From Chitinophaga oryziterrae (GTDB taxonomy: Bacteria > Bacteroidota > Bacteroidia > Chitinophagales > Chitinophagaceae): a stretch of 64,000 nt of DNA. A program made the translations under genes and the position numbers. Below, piece after piece: positions 44,884-54,051 of the stretch. Position 1 is the first letter of the stretch. Every line of letters begins with the position of its first letter. Location: contig NZ_WRXO01000003.1 in assembly GCF_009758125.1 (NCBI RefSeq), positions 124,001 through 188,000 of the forward strand. The letters run 5' to 3'. The notes beneath the pieces are model-generated. The model was not told the DNA's origin. It ran no database searches and saw only the letters and a list, made by a program, of their open reading frames with translations.

Positions 44884-45414
44884 ATGTCATATGTGTCAGA
44901 AAATATCTTATTACAGGGACTGATAAAAGGAGATACTAAAGCCTTTGAACAACTGTATAAAAAGGAGTATAACATTCTGTTTTCCAAAGCAATGAAAGTA
45001 CTGGGAGATGAGTTTAAAGCAAAAGATGCTATCAACGAAGTCTTTTTACAGCTATGGGAACGGAATACTTTCTCTAATGTGAAGGTGTCTCCGGAAGCAT
45101 ACCTGATGGTAATACTACATCACAAATGTATCAATATGGCCACGGCAGAATCGAAAATAAGGGCGAAATTAAAGGATTTCGGGACCGGTCTTAAGAACCA
45201 GGAGGAAGAACTGCCGGAACTGGCTCAGGAGCAGCTAAGCAGGCTGCAGCTGGCAACTGCGGAGCTGTCCGTGAAACAAAAGGATGCCATCGATAAGATA
45301 TACTGGCAAAAACTCTCCTATAAAGAAGCATCTGAACAAATGGGGGTGTCAATTAACAGTTTTAATGAACATATGAAAAGAGCTATGCAGAAATACAGGC
45401 GGATTTTTACCTGA
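44884..45414 (+). CDS. ECF-type RNA polymerase sigma factor (FecI-like)
   Basis: A 176-residue sigma-70 family protein. Region 2 is seen in FEQLYKKEYNILFSKAMKVL and AKDAINEVFLQLWE (residues ~18-62). Region 4 is the helix-turn-helix LSYKEASEQMGVSINSFNEHMKRAMQKYR at the C-terminus. It should be held by FecR, encoded 56 bp downstream, and released when the STN-SusC transporter signals that substrate is bound. The likely target is the minus-strand SusC operon starting near 43641. Divergence in region 4 (EASEQMG) is within the family range. Confidence 0.92.
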   Translation: MSYVSENILLQGLIKGDTKAFEQLYKKEYNILFSKAMKVLGDEFKAKDAINEVFLQLWERNTFSNVKVSPEAYLMVILHHKCINMATAESKIRAKLKDFGTGLKNQEEELPELAQEQLSRLQLATAELSVKQKDAIDKIYWQKLSYKEASEQMGVSINSFNEHMKRAMQKYRRIFT

Positions 45415-45470
45415 TGCTGTCACCCAAAACCATCACATATACCTCTCTATAGAGGAACAATAAAGAATGT

Positions 45471-46562
45471 ATGTCATATAATGAGGATAGTTCGAGTGTA
45501 GAACGATTGTTAATTAAAAAACAACAGAACAGGATCAGTCCTGAAGAACTGGCTCATTTGGAACAACTCCTTAAAGAAAATCCAGCGGCAAAATCCTTTG
45601 CTGAATTTTATAAGAATGAGCAACCGGCACTGCAAAACGATGAAGTAGTACAGGCCGTATGGCAACAACTGGAAAAAAGAATGCTGCAACCAAAAACAAG
45701 CGTTGTTAAAATGCGTATGGTCTGGTTTGCAGCGGCATCCATATTGATAATTGTGGGTGGCTATTTAACATTCAGACAAACACCGGAAAAAGTACAATTG
45801 ATAAGTCCCGCAGCTTCCAATGCTGTTATTCTTCATGTAACAGGCGGCAAGGCTATTGATTTAACCAGCAACGATACCATCTCCACCCGCTCTACCACTA
45901 AACAGTTAATGGAAATAAGTGGCGCAGTACAAGGCTGGAATACGATAGAAGTTCCCCGGCGACTGGATTATAGATTAAAATTGTCCGACGGTACAGAAGT
46001 AACACTGAACTCAGCGACCAGATTGAAATTTCCTTTTTCTTTTGCAGGAGATAAAAGGGAAGTATATATAGAAGGCGAAGCATATTTTAATATCGCTAAA
46101 AATGCAGGTCAGCCTTTTATTGTGCATACAGGGAATGGGGATATCACCGTACTTGGAACTGAATTTAATGTAAATACATATGTGGCAGATGTACTGAAAA
46201 CTGCGCTCGTGAAAGGATCCCTGAATGTGAGCAGTAATAACCAGGTAATTCATCTTAATCCCGGAGAAGAACTTATATGGGATAAGCACAACTATTCCAT
46301 CTCAGAACTGGATGAACAGGTAACACTTTCATGGATGCAGGGTGTATTGTATTTTCATAATACCCCTTTATCTGAAATAGCAAAGATGATTGAAAGATGG
46401 TATGCTGTTCCTGTGAAAATTGATGATGAAAAACTGGGGGCAGAAACATTTACAGGTAACCTGGAGAAGAATCAGCCACTGGACGATTTTTTTAAACCTA
46501 TGAAAGGAATTGTGAAAATGCGCTGTTATTATGATGGCAATATACTGCACATGACCCGTTAA
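45471..46562 (+). CDS. FecR-family anti-sigma factor
   Basis: A 363-residue inner-membrane protein. The cytoplasmic N-terminus (~1-80, LLIKKQQNRISPEELAHLEQLL) binds the sigma factor. One membrane segment lies at about 83-100 (MVWFAAASILIIVGGYLTF). The periplasmic FecR domain has LSDGTEVTLNSATRLKFPF, GEAYFNIAKNAGQPFIVHT and LGTEFNVNTY. The C-terminal DUF4974-type STN-like domain contains LSEIAKMIERWYAVPVKID and TFTGNL. It inhibits the adjacent ECF sigma until contacted by the STN domain of SusC. An additional STN-only lipoprotein gene follows 34 bp later. Confidence 0.93.
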   Translation: MSYNEDSSSVERLLIKKQQNRISPEELAHLEQLLKENPAAKSFAEFYKNEQPALQNDEVVQAVWQQLEKRMLQPKTSVVKMRMVWFAAASILIIVGGYLTFRQTPEKVQLISPAASNAVILHVTGGKAIDLTSNDTISTRSTTKQLMEISGAVQGWNTIEVPRRLDYRLKLSDGTEVTLNSATRLKFPFSFAGDKREVYIEGEAYFNIAKNAGQPFIVHTGNGDITVLGTEFNVNTYVADVLKTALVKGSLNVSSNNQVIHLNPGEELIWDKHNYSISELDEQVTLSWMQGVLYFHNTPLSEIAKMIERWYAVPVKIDDEKLGAETFTGNLEKNQPLDDFFKPMKGIVKMRCYYDGNILHMTR

Positions 46563-46596
46563 TAAAATATAAACCAACCAATCCCTTACAATTGTA

Positions 46597-46917
46597 ATGA
46601 CCATGAAATCCTACCTGCTTGCAGGATCTCTGCTTTTAGTGGTATTCTCTTGCCGTAACAAACTCCCGGATCCCAATAATCGGCTGATCTGTATCAAAGG
46701 TACCTTCAACCTGCAGACAATCCTCCGAAAAATTGAAGATCAAACCGGTAAACGGTTCTTCTACGCTAACAGCGATTTTGATGATCAGCAAACGATGACC
46801 GTTGACTGGAATAATTTACCTCTAAGTGAAGTGCTTGCGGGTTTACTGAAAGAAAAGAAGCTGCACTGGAATGCGAAAGAGAAAATCGTCGCGCTTTGCG
46901 CGGATACTGCAAAGTAG
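46597..46917 (+). CDS. Free-standing STN-domain lipoprotein
   Basis: A 106-residue protein. MTMKSYLLAGSLLLVVFSC is a lipoprotein signal with Cys19. The rest is almost only an STN domain: GTFNLQTILRKIEDQTGKR, FYANSDFDDQQ, LSEVLAGLLKEKKLHW. It closely matches the STN of the SusC at 40366 (GTYTLQKIFLKIEQQTGKR, FYANSILDDQE, ITEVLSQVLSGKKLEW). No barrel or plug follows; a stop comes at 46915-46917. It lies 34 bp after FecR in the same operon. I infer a soluble, lipid-anchored partner or competitor in the SusC-FecR contact. A broken remnant of a transducer is the alternative, but its own lipobox argues for a functional gene. Confidence 0.8.
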   Translation: MTMKSYLLAGSLLLVVFSCRNKLPDPNNRLICIKGTFNLQTILRKIEDQTGKRFFYANSDFDDQQTMTVDWNNLPLSEVLAGLLKEKKLHWNAKEKIVALCADTAK

Positions 46918-47394
46918 TTACTGTTTTAATAACATCAAATCAGGCTGGGCATATTTATATACTTTAAAATACATAGTCGTATTGGTTTGAAATACGCCTT
47001 CAAATGCTGAGATTTCATTGATAAAGGCTACCAGATGATCATTATCCCTGCACATTACGTTTACTTCAAGATCATAAGCGCCGGATGTCATTGCCAGGAA
47101 ACTTACTTCAGGCATCTGGGCTATTCTTCTGGCGACCTGCTCTTTTAACGTAGCCGGTCTTATGTATACGGCAATGTGGGCATAAGACCTGAACCCTACT
47201 TTGTCCGGATCAACCCTGCCTACTATACTGATAGTACCTTCTTCTATCAACCTGTTGAATCGCGTTCTGATGGTTCCTATAGATACATTTAACTTGTCTG
47301 CAATAACGGTAAATGAAACCCTGCCGTCCTTTTGCAGGTGAGTAAGGATAGAAAAATCCAGGTCGTCCGGAACAGTGAGTTTATTTTTTCCCAT
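46918..47394 (-). CDS. Lrp/AsnC-family transcriptional regulator
   Basis: A 158-residue protein. An N-terminal winged helix-turn-helix (DDLDFSILTHLQKDGRVSF, VSIGTIRTRFNRLIEEGTI) is followed by the RAM ligand-binding domain (AHIAVYIRP, VSFLAMTSGAYDLEVNVMCRD, GVFQTNTTMYFKVYKY). It is divergent from the pyrimidine-degradation operon starting at 47499, so it most likely controls it and itself, perhaps sensing beta-alanine or another amino acid intermediate. Phased repeats lie in the shared promoter region. Its 3' end directly abuts the STN lipoprotein gene, in convergent orientation. Confidence 0.93.
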   Translation of the reverse strand: MGKNKLTVPDDLDFSILTHLQKDGRVSFTVIADKLNVSIGTIRTRFNRLIEEGTISIVGRVDPDKVGFRSYAHIAVYIRPATLKEQVARRIAQMPEVSFLAMTSGAYDLEVNVMCRDNDHLVAFINEISAFEGVFQTNTTMYFKVYKYAQPDLMLLKQ

Positions 47395-47398
47395 AGCC

Positions 47399-47475
47399 TG
47401 TACAGAATTTTCAGAAAATATATATTAAATGTACATTTTTTTCAGTAAATTAAAGGTATAGTATAGAATATGTAC
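47399..47475. promoter_or_regulatory. TGTACA-based direct repeats in the lrp - dehydrogenase promoter region
   Basis: TGTACAGAATTTTCAG at 47399-47414 and TGTACATTTTTTTCAG at 47430-47445 agree at 13 of 16 positions and are 31 bp apart, about three helical turns. A third, shorter copy (ATGTAC) ends at 47475, about four turns further. Phased repeats on one DNA face suit oligomeric Lrp-type regulators. Binding by the adjacent Lrp is an inference. Confidence 0.45.
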
Positions 47476-47498
47476 TTCCCCTCAAAACCCCCCGTTAT

Positions 47499-48956
47499 AT
47501 GAAATACGAACGGATAAGAAATTTTATCAACGGTAACTTTAAGCCTGTATCGTCCGCAAGGACGCTTATCATTACATCTCCAACAGATGGAACACCATTG
47601 GCAGAAATGCCCTGTTCATCTGCTGCAGACCTGGACGAGGCTGTGAAGGCGGCGAAAGCTGCATTTCCCGCCTGGAGTAAAACGCCCATTAAAGAAAGAG
47701 TACAGGTATTCTTCCGCTATAAATATTTATTAGAGAAGAATTTACAGGAACTGGCAGAACTTGTAAGTGAAGAGAACGGGAAAACAATAGGGGAAGCTAT
47801 TGCGGAAGTAGAGAAGTGCATCGAATTAACTGAATTTGCTACTTCATTACCGCAGTTGATTACAGGAGAAGTGCTGGAAGTAAGTAAAGGAGTAGAATGT
47901 CGTACATCGCATGTGCCGTTGGGCATTGTAGCTGCGATAGTGCCTTTTAACTTCCCTGCTATGGTACCTAACTGGACTATCCCCAACGCTATTGCTCTGG
48001 GCAATTGTATGATCATAAAACCTTCTGAAAAGGTACCATTAAGTCTTACCATCATTGCCCGTTTATTAAAAGAAGCTGGTTTGCCGAACGGGGTGTTTAA
48101 TATTGTAAACGGAGACAGTGAAATAGTGAACGCTATCTGTGATCATCCTGATATAGAAGCCGTATCTTTTGTAGGTTCTACCAAAGTGGCGAAAATCGTT
48201 TACAGGCGTGCTACGCAAAATCTTAAACGTTGTCTTGCCCTGGGCGGAGCTAAAAATCATCTGTTGGTATTACCGGATGCCAGGCCGGATATGACCGCAG
48301 CCAATGTGGCGGCATCTATGAGTGGTTGTGCCGGACAGCGTTGTATGGCTGCATCTGCAATGATAGGGGTTGGAGCTGTGGATCATATCGTAGAAAAGAT
48401 CTGTGCAGAAGCAAAAAAGATCATACCCGGGCAAAATTTAGGAGCCGTTATCAGCAAAGAATCTAAAGAAAGAATAGAAAGATATATTACGGAAGCGGAA
48501 AGTGCAGGAGCTAAAATATTAGTGGATGGCAGAGGAATTACCGTAACGGGAAAAGAGAACGGCACCTATGTAGGCCCTACCGTAATTGACTATGTAACAC
48601 CAGACATGGCAATTGCCAAAGAAGAAGTTTTCGGACCTGTTATCAGTATACTCCGTACTAATACATTAGATGAAGCGTTGATAATTGAGAATGCCAGTCC
48701 ATATGGCAACGCAGCATCTGTGTTTACAGAAAATGGTGGTCTGGCGCGTTATGTAGCAGATAATGCCAGTGCGGGCATGATAGGCGTAAATGTGGGAGTA
48801 CCCGTTCCCCGTGAACCTTTTTCTTTTGGAGGCTGGAATGAAAGTAAATTCGGCGTAGGAGATATTACAGGAAAAAGTTCGATAGAATTCTGGACGAAAC
48901 TAAAGAAGAGCACGACTAAATGGAACCCCGAAGCAGGGGTGAACTGGATGAGTTGA
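47499..48956 (+). CDS. CoA-acylating (methyl)malonate-semialdehyde dehydrogenase
   Basis: A 485-residue aldehyde dehydrogenase-superfamily enzyme. The catalytic cysteine is C282 in GCAGQRCMAAS, the variant typical of methylmalonate/malonate-semialdehyde dehydrogenase. The motif FVGSTKVAKIVY and the N-terminal FINGNFKP also fit MmsA. The reaction takes malonate semialdehyde with CoA and NAD to acetyl-CoA, CO2 and NADH. Heading an operon that converts pyrimidines to beta-alanine and then malonate semialdehyde, this is the logical final step. The next gene starts 27 bp downstream. Valine or inositol catabolism use the same enzyme type, but context favours pyrimidine breakdown. Confidence 0.92.
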   Translation: MKYERIRNFINGNFKPVSSARTLIITSPTDGTPLAEMPCSSAADLDEAVKAAKAAFPAWSKTPIKERVQVFFRYKYLLEKNLQELAELVSEENGKTIGEAIAEVEKCIELTEFATSLPQLITGEVLEVSKGVECRTSHVPLGIVAAIVPFNFPAMVPNWTIPNAIALGNCMIIKPSEKVPLSLTIIARLLKEAGLPNGVFNIVNGDSEIVNAICDHPDIEAVSFVGSTKVAKIVYRRATQNLKRCLALGGAKNHLLVLPDARPDMTAANVAASMSGCAGQRCMAASAMIGVGAVDHIVEKICAEAKKIIPGQNLGAVISKESKERIERYITEAESAGAKILVDGRGITVTGKENGTYVGPTVIDYVTPDMAIAKEEVFGPVISILRTNTLDEALIIENASPYGNAASVFTENGGLARYVADNASAGMIGVNVGVPVPREPFSFGGWNESKFGVGDITGKSSIEFWTKLKKSTTKWNPEAGVNWMS

Positions 48957-48983
48957 CCTAATATACAACCAAAATTCAATGAC

Positions 48984-50336
48984 ATGGCAGAATTAGTTGC
49001 TGTATCAAATGCACAGGAAATCATACAGGATAACCTGGACTACACCCTGTTTTCATGGAGTAAACAAAAGGGGCTTGCACCGATTGCGGTAAAACACGCA
49101 GAAGGTGTTTATCTCTATGATTATGATGATAAACGCTATATAGATTTCTCTTCCGGATTGATCAATGTAAACATCGGACACGGCAATCAGCGTGTCACTG
49201 CTGCCGTCGTAAAACAAATGCAGGAAGTGAGTTATGTAACACCCGGGTGTGTTACACAGGCCCGTGGAGAACTGGGAAAGAAATTAGCTGAAATTACACC
49301 CGGTAACCTGCAGAAAACATTGTTTACTGTATGCGGTGCCAGTGCTATTGAGAACGCTATCAAGCTGGCGAGATTATATACCGGTCGCCATAAAATAATT
49401 ACCCGTTACCGCGCATTTCATGGGGCTTCCTATGGTGCCATGACAGCCGGCGGAGATCCCCGGAAACTGGCATTGGATTCCCAGCAGGTACCTAATATTG
49501 TTCACGTAGAAGATCCGTATTGTTACCGTTGTCCTTTTGGAAAAGAGATCAGCACCTGTAGCAGGGAATGCGTAAGTCATGTGGAAAGAGTCATTGAATT
49601 TGAAGGGCCGGAAAATGTGGCGGCTATTCTCATGGAAGGAGAAAGCGGTTCTTCCGGCTGTATTAAATACCCGCCGGACTATCTGCAAAAGATCAGAGCT
49701 ATATGTGATAAACACGGCATCCTCTTGATTGCAGATGAAGTGATGAGCGGATTTGGCAGAACAGGTAAATGGTTCGCCTGTGATCTGCACGGTGTAGTGC
49801 CTGATATGATTGCTACTGCGAAAGGTATTACTGCGGGCTATCTGCCCCTCGGCGCTTTGATTGTAAGTGATACAATTGCTGCACATTTTAATGACCATGT
49901 ATTGTGGCTGGGATTAACCTATTCGGCTCATCCTGTGGCCTGTGCTGCAGGTGTGGAAGTATTGAAAATTTATGAAGATGAACATCTGATAGAGAACGCT
50001 GCCACGATGGGCGTATATATAGAAGCAAGGATGGAAGAAATGAAAGAGCAGCATGCGTGTATCGGCGATTTTAGGAATACAGGTTTATTAGGTTGTATAG
50101 AGCTGGTGAAAAACCGCACTACTAAAGAACCTATGGCGCCATTCAATGCCAAACCGGAAGAAATGGCTATCATGAACAAGGTAGCTGCCAGGTTGAAACA
50201 ACTGGGTATGTATGCTTTCGTACGCTGGAACTATGTGTTCATTGCACCACCTTTGAGTATTACGAGAGAACAGGTAGAGGAAGGATTGGCGATGATTGAT
50301 GAAGCCCTGTCCATTGCTGATGAATACGTAATCTAA
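48984..50336 (+). CDS. Class III aminotransferase, probable beta-alanine transaminase
   Basis: A 450-residue PLP enzyme of the omega-amino acid aminotransferase group. The PLP lysine is K280 in ATAKGITAGYLPLGA. GGDPR and DEVMSGFGRTGKWFA form the usual core. A Cys-rich segment (YCYRCPFGKEISTCSREC, residues ~176-193) is unusual for the family as a whole and could bind metal or form disulfides, though related enzymes of this group have similar patterns. Given its operon, it should transfer the amino group of beta-alanine to pyruvate or 2-oxoglutarate, producing malonate semialdehyde. The transporter gene starts 9 bp downstream. Confidence 0.88.
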   Translation: MAELVAVSNAQEIIQDNLDYTLFSWSKQKGLAPIAVKHAEGVYLYDYDDKRYIDFSSGLINVNIGHGNQRVTAAVVKQMQEVSYVTPGCVTQARGELGKKLAEITPGNLQKTLFTVCGASAIENAIKLARLYTGRHKIITRYRAFHGASYGAMTAGGDPRKLALDSQQVPNIVHVEDPYCYRCPFGKEISTCSRECVSHVERVIEFEGPENVAAILMEGESGSSGCIKYPPDYLQKIRAICDKHGILLIADEVMSGFGRTGKWFACDLHGVVPDMIATAKGITAGYLPLGALIVSDTIAAHFNDHVLWLGLTYSAHPVACAAGVEVLKIYEDEHLIENAATMGVYIEARMEEMKEQHACIGDFRNTGLLGCIELVKNRTTKEPMAPFNAKPEEMAIMNKVAARLKQLGMYAFVRWNYVFIAPPLSITREQVEEGLAMIDEALSIADEYVI

Positions 50337-50345
50337 CCATACACT

Positions 50346-51815
50346 ATGGACACTAATACAACATTGTACAGTGATGACCTTGCACCTGTGCCTTCTTCCA
50401 AAAGGACCTGGAATACCTGGAACTACGCTGCCCTGTGGATCAGTATGAGCCTGTGTATCCCTACCTACATGCTGGCCAGTTCACTAATAGAAGGCGGCAT
50501 GAACTGGTGGCAGGCTATCCTCACCATCTTCGCAGGTAATACAGTAGTGTTGATCCCAATGTTATTGAACGGACATGCCGGTGCTAAATACGGTATTCCA
50601 TTCCCTGTATTTGCCAGGGCCAGCTTCGGGACCAAGGGCGCTAATATCCCGGCTATGCTGCGGGCAATTGTGGCTTGCGGATGGTTCGGGATTCAAACAT
50701 GGATAGGGGGTTTTGCTCTTTTTCAGATGCTGCGCTTATGGATACCAGCCCTGGCCACATTACCTCCGGTGTTCCCTGCGTCTTTTGGTTTGCCTACGGG
50801 ACCTGCTATCTGTTTCCTGTTGTTCTGGTTCCTGAATATGTATATCGTATACCTTGGTATAGACAGTATCAAAAAACTGCTGGTATTTAAAGCGATATTT
50901 TTGCCATTGGCAGCTCTGGCATTATTATACTGGGCTATTACTGCTGTTAATGGCGGCCTGGGACCTATATTAACACAGCCATCTAAATTTACAACGACTG
51001 CTGCTTTCTGGGCTTTCTTTATACCCGGACTAACAGCCATGGTCGGCTTCTGGGCGACACTCTCCCTGAACATACCGGACTTTACAAGATATGCTGTTAA
51101 CCAGCGTGCGCAGATAAAAGGACAGGCACTGGGCCTGCCCTCGTCCATGACATTATTTTCATTCATAGGTGTAGTAGTGACTTCCGCTACTACCATTGTA
51201 TATGGTGCTACCATCTGGGACCCTGTAGTTCTGGCCGGTAAATTCGATAACAAAATACTGGTAAGCTTTGCCATGATCGCAGTGGCAATATCTACACTCG
51301 CTACTAACATCGCTGCGAATATTGTAAGTCCTGCGAATGACTTTGCCAATCTATCTCCTGCAAAGATCAATTTCCGCACAGGAGGATATATTACAGGTAT
51401 TATCGGCATCCTTATTTTCCCATGGAAACTGGTGGCCGATCCTACCGGTTATATTTTTACCTGGCTGGTGGGATATTCCAGTTTATTAGGACCAGTAGGC
51501 GGAATTATGATCGCTGATTATTACCTGGTACGTAAACAGGAATTAGAAGTTGATGAACTGTATAAGCCGACAGGGATCTACAGCTTCACAAATGGTTTTA
51601 ACCGGTATGCATTGATCACATTGTTGTTGGGCATACTTCCCAATATTCCAGGGTTCCTGAAAACGATCGGACTGATATCTCCGGATGCTGTGCCACAATG
51701 GTTATCCGGCATATACAGTTATGCCTGGTTTGTAGGATTCTTTGTGTCAGGGATCAGTTATTATATCATTACTATTATCACTAAAGAGAAGGTAAATTAT
51801 GTCACTGCTGATTAA
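50346..51815 (+). CDS. NCS1-family nucleobase/hydantoin/allantoin transporter
   Basis: A 489-residue membrane protein with about 12 membrane segments. The N-terminus carries the NCS1 signature RTWNTWNYAALWISMSLC and YMLASSLIEGGMNWWQA; the motif GIPFPVFARASFGTKGANIPA follows. It should import uracil, thymine, dihydropyrimidine or a hydantoin by proton or sodium symport. Placement within the degradation operon strongly suggests a pyrimidine substrate. Its 3' end overlaps the dihydropyrimidinase gene by 17 bp. Confidence 0.92.
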   Translation: MDTNTTLYSDDLAPVPSSKRTWNTWNYAALWISMSLCIPTYMLASSLIEGGMNWWQAILTIFAGNTVVLIPMLLNGHAGAKYGIPFPVFARASFGTKGANIPAMLRAIVACGWFGIQTWIGGFALFQMLRLWIPALATLPPVFPASFGLPTGPAICFLLFWFLNMYIVYLGIDSIKKLLVFKAIFLPLAALALLYWAITAVNGGLGPILTQPSKFTTTAAFWAFFIPGLTAMVGFWATLSLNIPDFTRYAVNQRAQIKGQALGLPSSMTLFSFIGVVVTSATTIVYGATIWDPVVLAGKFDNKILVSFAMIAVAISTLATNIAANIVSPANDFANLSPAKINFRTGGYITGIIGILIFPWKLVADPTGYIFTWLVGYSSLLGPVGGIMIADYYLVRKQELEVDELYKPTGIYSFTNGFNRYALITLLLGILPNIPGFLKTIGLISPDAVPQWLSGIYSYAWFVGFFVSGISYYIITIITKEKVNYVTAD

Positions 51816-53169
51816 AAACGGAAGGATCATTACGGCCACAGATGACTATATCGCTGATATCTTCATCGAAGGAGAGATCGTCACGGCAATTGGTAAAAAC
51901 CTGCCAGTAAAAGCAACACAGGAAATAGATGCATCCGGTATGCTTGTGATGCCCGGTGGAATAGATCCACATGTGCATCTTGATATGCCTTTTATGGGCA
52001 CCTTTTCCAGTGATACACATGAAACAGGTACCCGTGCTGCATTACATGGCGGCACAACTACCGTGATCGATTTCGTATTACAGAAACAGGGGCATTCATT
52101 AAGAGAGGCATTGAATGAATGGAATGGCAGGGCAGAAGGAACAGCCGTAGGTGACTACGGTTTTCATATGGCAGTTACTGATTTTAATGATCATACCAAA
52201 AAGGAAATAAAAGAGATGGTGGATGAGGGGATCACCTCTTTCAAAACATTCATGGCATATAAAGGCTCACTGATGATCAATGATAGTCAGATGACCGCAT
52301 TAATGCAGGAAGTGAAGCAGCAGGGCGGAATGGTGACCGTACACGCCACAAATGGTGATATGATCGATTACCTGATATCTCAGCATAAAAGCGAAGGGAA
52401 ATTATCTCCCCGTTATCATTACCTCTCTCAACCGGAAGTAACAGAAGCAGAAGCTTCCGGACGCTTTGCTGATATTGCAGATTACACAGGATGTACTGCT
52501 TACATTGTACATCTCACCTGCGAAGGTGCATTGAATGCGGTACGCAATGCTACCAAAAGGAATCAGCACATATTTGTAGAAACCTGTATCCAGTATTTGC
52601 TGCTGGATGACTCCTATTATGAAAAGGATTTTGAAAGCGCCAAATGGGTAATGAGCCCGCCTTTGCGTAAGAAAAAAGACCAGGATACTTTATGGGCGGG
52701 CATTAACCAGGGACTGGTAAACATAGTGGCAACGGACCACTGCCCGTTCATGTGGAAGCAAAAACTGATGGGGGCCGAGGACTTTTCCAAAATACCTAAT
52801 GGTCATCCTGCCATAGAAAACAGGATGGAATTGCTGTATAGTGAAGGGGTACACAAAAAGAAGATCTCACTCAATAAATATGTAGAGATAACTTCTGCCA
52901 ATCCTGCAAAAATATTTGGGATGTTCCCGCGTAAAGGGACCATTGCAACAGGCAGTGATGCAGATATCGTCATTTTTGATCCGGAAAAGAAACATGTATT
53001 ATCTGCAGCTACACATCATATGAACGTGGATTATTCCGCTTATGAAGGATGGGAAATAAACGGAAAAGTAAAGACGGTTTTATTGAGAGGGAAAATAGCA
53101 GTAGATAATGGTGAATGCCTGGTGCCAAAGGGCTATGGGAAATTCATTAAACGTAAAACAGTAAATTAA
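51799..53169 (+). CDS. Dihydropyrimidinase (D-hydantoinase)
   Basis: A 456-residue amidohydrolase. The binuclear metal site is visible: H58 and H60 in PHVHLDMPF, the carboxylated lysine K149 in SFKTFMAYKG, later histidines in VHATNG and VHLTCEGA, and the Asp in ATDHCPF. It hydrolyses 5,6-dihydrouracil or dihydrothymine to N-carbamoyl-beta-alanine or its 2-methyl form. The gene begins inside the transporter gene (17-bp overlap) and is followed 6 bp later by the ureidopropionase gene, so translation of the three is coupled. Confidence 0.95.
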   Translation: MSLLIKNGRIITATDDYIADIFIEGEIVTAIGKNLPVKATQEIDASGMLVMPGGIDPHVHLDMPFMGTFSSDTHETGTRAALHGGTTTVIDFVLQKQGHSLREALNEWNGRAEGTAVGDYGFHMAVTDFNDHTKKEIKEMVDEGITSFKTFMAYKGSLMINDSQMTALMQEVKQQGGMVTVHATNGDMIDYLISQHKSEGKLSPRYHYLSQPEVTEAEASGRFADIADYTGCTAYIVHLTCEGALNAVRNATKRNQHIFVETCIQYLLLDDSYYEKDFESAKWVMSPPLRKKKDQDTLWAGINQGLVNIVATDHCPFMWKQKLMGAEDFSKIPNGHPAIENRMELLYSEGVHKKKISLNKYVEITSANPAKIFGMFPRKGTIATGSDADIVIFDPEKKHVLSAATHHMNVDYSAYEGWEINGKVKTVLLRGKIAVDNGECLVPKGYGKFIKRKTVN

Positions 53170-53175
53170 ATCACT

Positions 53176-54042
53176 ATGTCGCGTATTATCAAATCAGGAT
53201 TAATTCAAATGAGCTTGCCTAAAACAGAGGGCGAAGGAACTATTGAGGAGATCAAAGAGGCTATGATTCAAAAACATATTCCGCTGATTGAAGAAGCGGG
53301 AAAAAAAGGAGTGCAGATATTGTGTTTACAGGAGATTTTCAATACCCCTTATTTTTGCCCGGGACAGGATAGTAAGTGGTATCAGTCGGCCGAAAGTGTA
53401 CCCGGAGCAACAACAGACCGTATGGCTGTTTATGCTGCTAAATACAACATGGTGATCATCGTACCGGTATATGAAAAAGAACAGGCCGGCATATTATATA
53501 ATACGGCTGCTGTTATTGATGCGGATGGTACTTATCTTGGAAAATATCGTAAGAACCATATTCCGCATACTTCCGGTTTCTGGGAGAAATTCTTCTTTAA
53601 ACCAGGCAACCTGGGTTACCCTGTATTTCAAACGAGGTATGCTAAAGTGGGAGTCTATATTTGCTACGATCGTCATTTTCCGGATGGCGCAAGATGCCTT
53701 GGATTAAACGGGGCGGAGATCGTCTATAATCCATCAGCTACAGTAGCTGGTTTATCTCAGTATTTATGGAAACTGGAACAACCTGCACATGCTGCTGCCA
53801 ACGGTTATTTCATGGGATGTATAAATCGGGTGGGAGAGGAGAAACCCTGGAACCTGGGCAGATTTTATGGCTCTTCTTATTTCGTAGATCCACGCGGACA
53901 AATATTCGCCATTGCTTCCGAAGATAAGGACGAGTTGCTGATCGCATCATTTGACCTTGATATGATAGAAGAAGTAAGAAACGTATGGCAGTTCTTTCGT
54001 GACAGAAGACCGGAAACCTATGGTAAACTGACAGAACTTTAA
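53176..54042 (+). CDS. Beta-ureidopropionase-like nitrilase-superfamily amidohydrolase
   Basis: A 288-residue carbon-nitrogen hydrolase. The Glu-Lys-Cys triad appears as CLQEIFN (Glu), GKYRKNHIPH (Lys) and VYICYDRHFPDG (Cys163). It resembles the eukaryotic-type beta-ureidopropionase and bacterial N-carbamoyl-amino acid amidohydrolases. The expected reaction converts N-carbamoyl-beta-alanine to beta-alanine, CO2 and ammonia. Some bacteria use an unrelated M20-type enzyme at this step; here the nitrilase-type enzyme takes its place. It is 9 bp upstream of preT. Confidence 0.93.
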   Translation: MSRIIKSGLIQMSLPKTEGEGTIEEIKEAMIQKHIPLIEEAGKKGVQILCLQEIFNTPYFCPGQDSKWYQSAESVPGATTDRMAVYAAKYNMVIIVPVYEKEQAGILYNTAAVIDADGTYLGKYRKNHIPHTSGFWEKFFFKPGNLGYPVFQTRYAKVGVYICYDRHFPDGARCLGLNGAEIVYNPSATVAGLSQYLWKLEQPAHAAANGYFMGCINRVGEEKPWNLGRFYGSSYFVDPRGQIFAIASEDKDELLIASFDLDMIEEVRNVWQFFRDRRPETYGKLTEL

Positions 54043-54051
54043 ATTATTGCT

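Noticed and set aside
49374..49898. 174-codon minus-strand frame inside the aminotransferase gene
   Set aside because: Antisense shadow over the conserved PLP core; no independent evidence.
50723..51409. 228-codon frame on the minus strand inside the NCS1 transporter gene
   Set aside because: Antisense shadow of a well-conserved membrane protein; no start context or motif.
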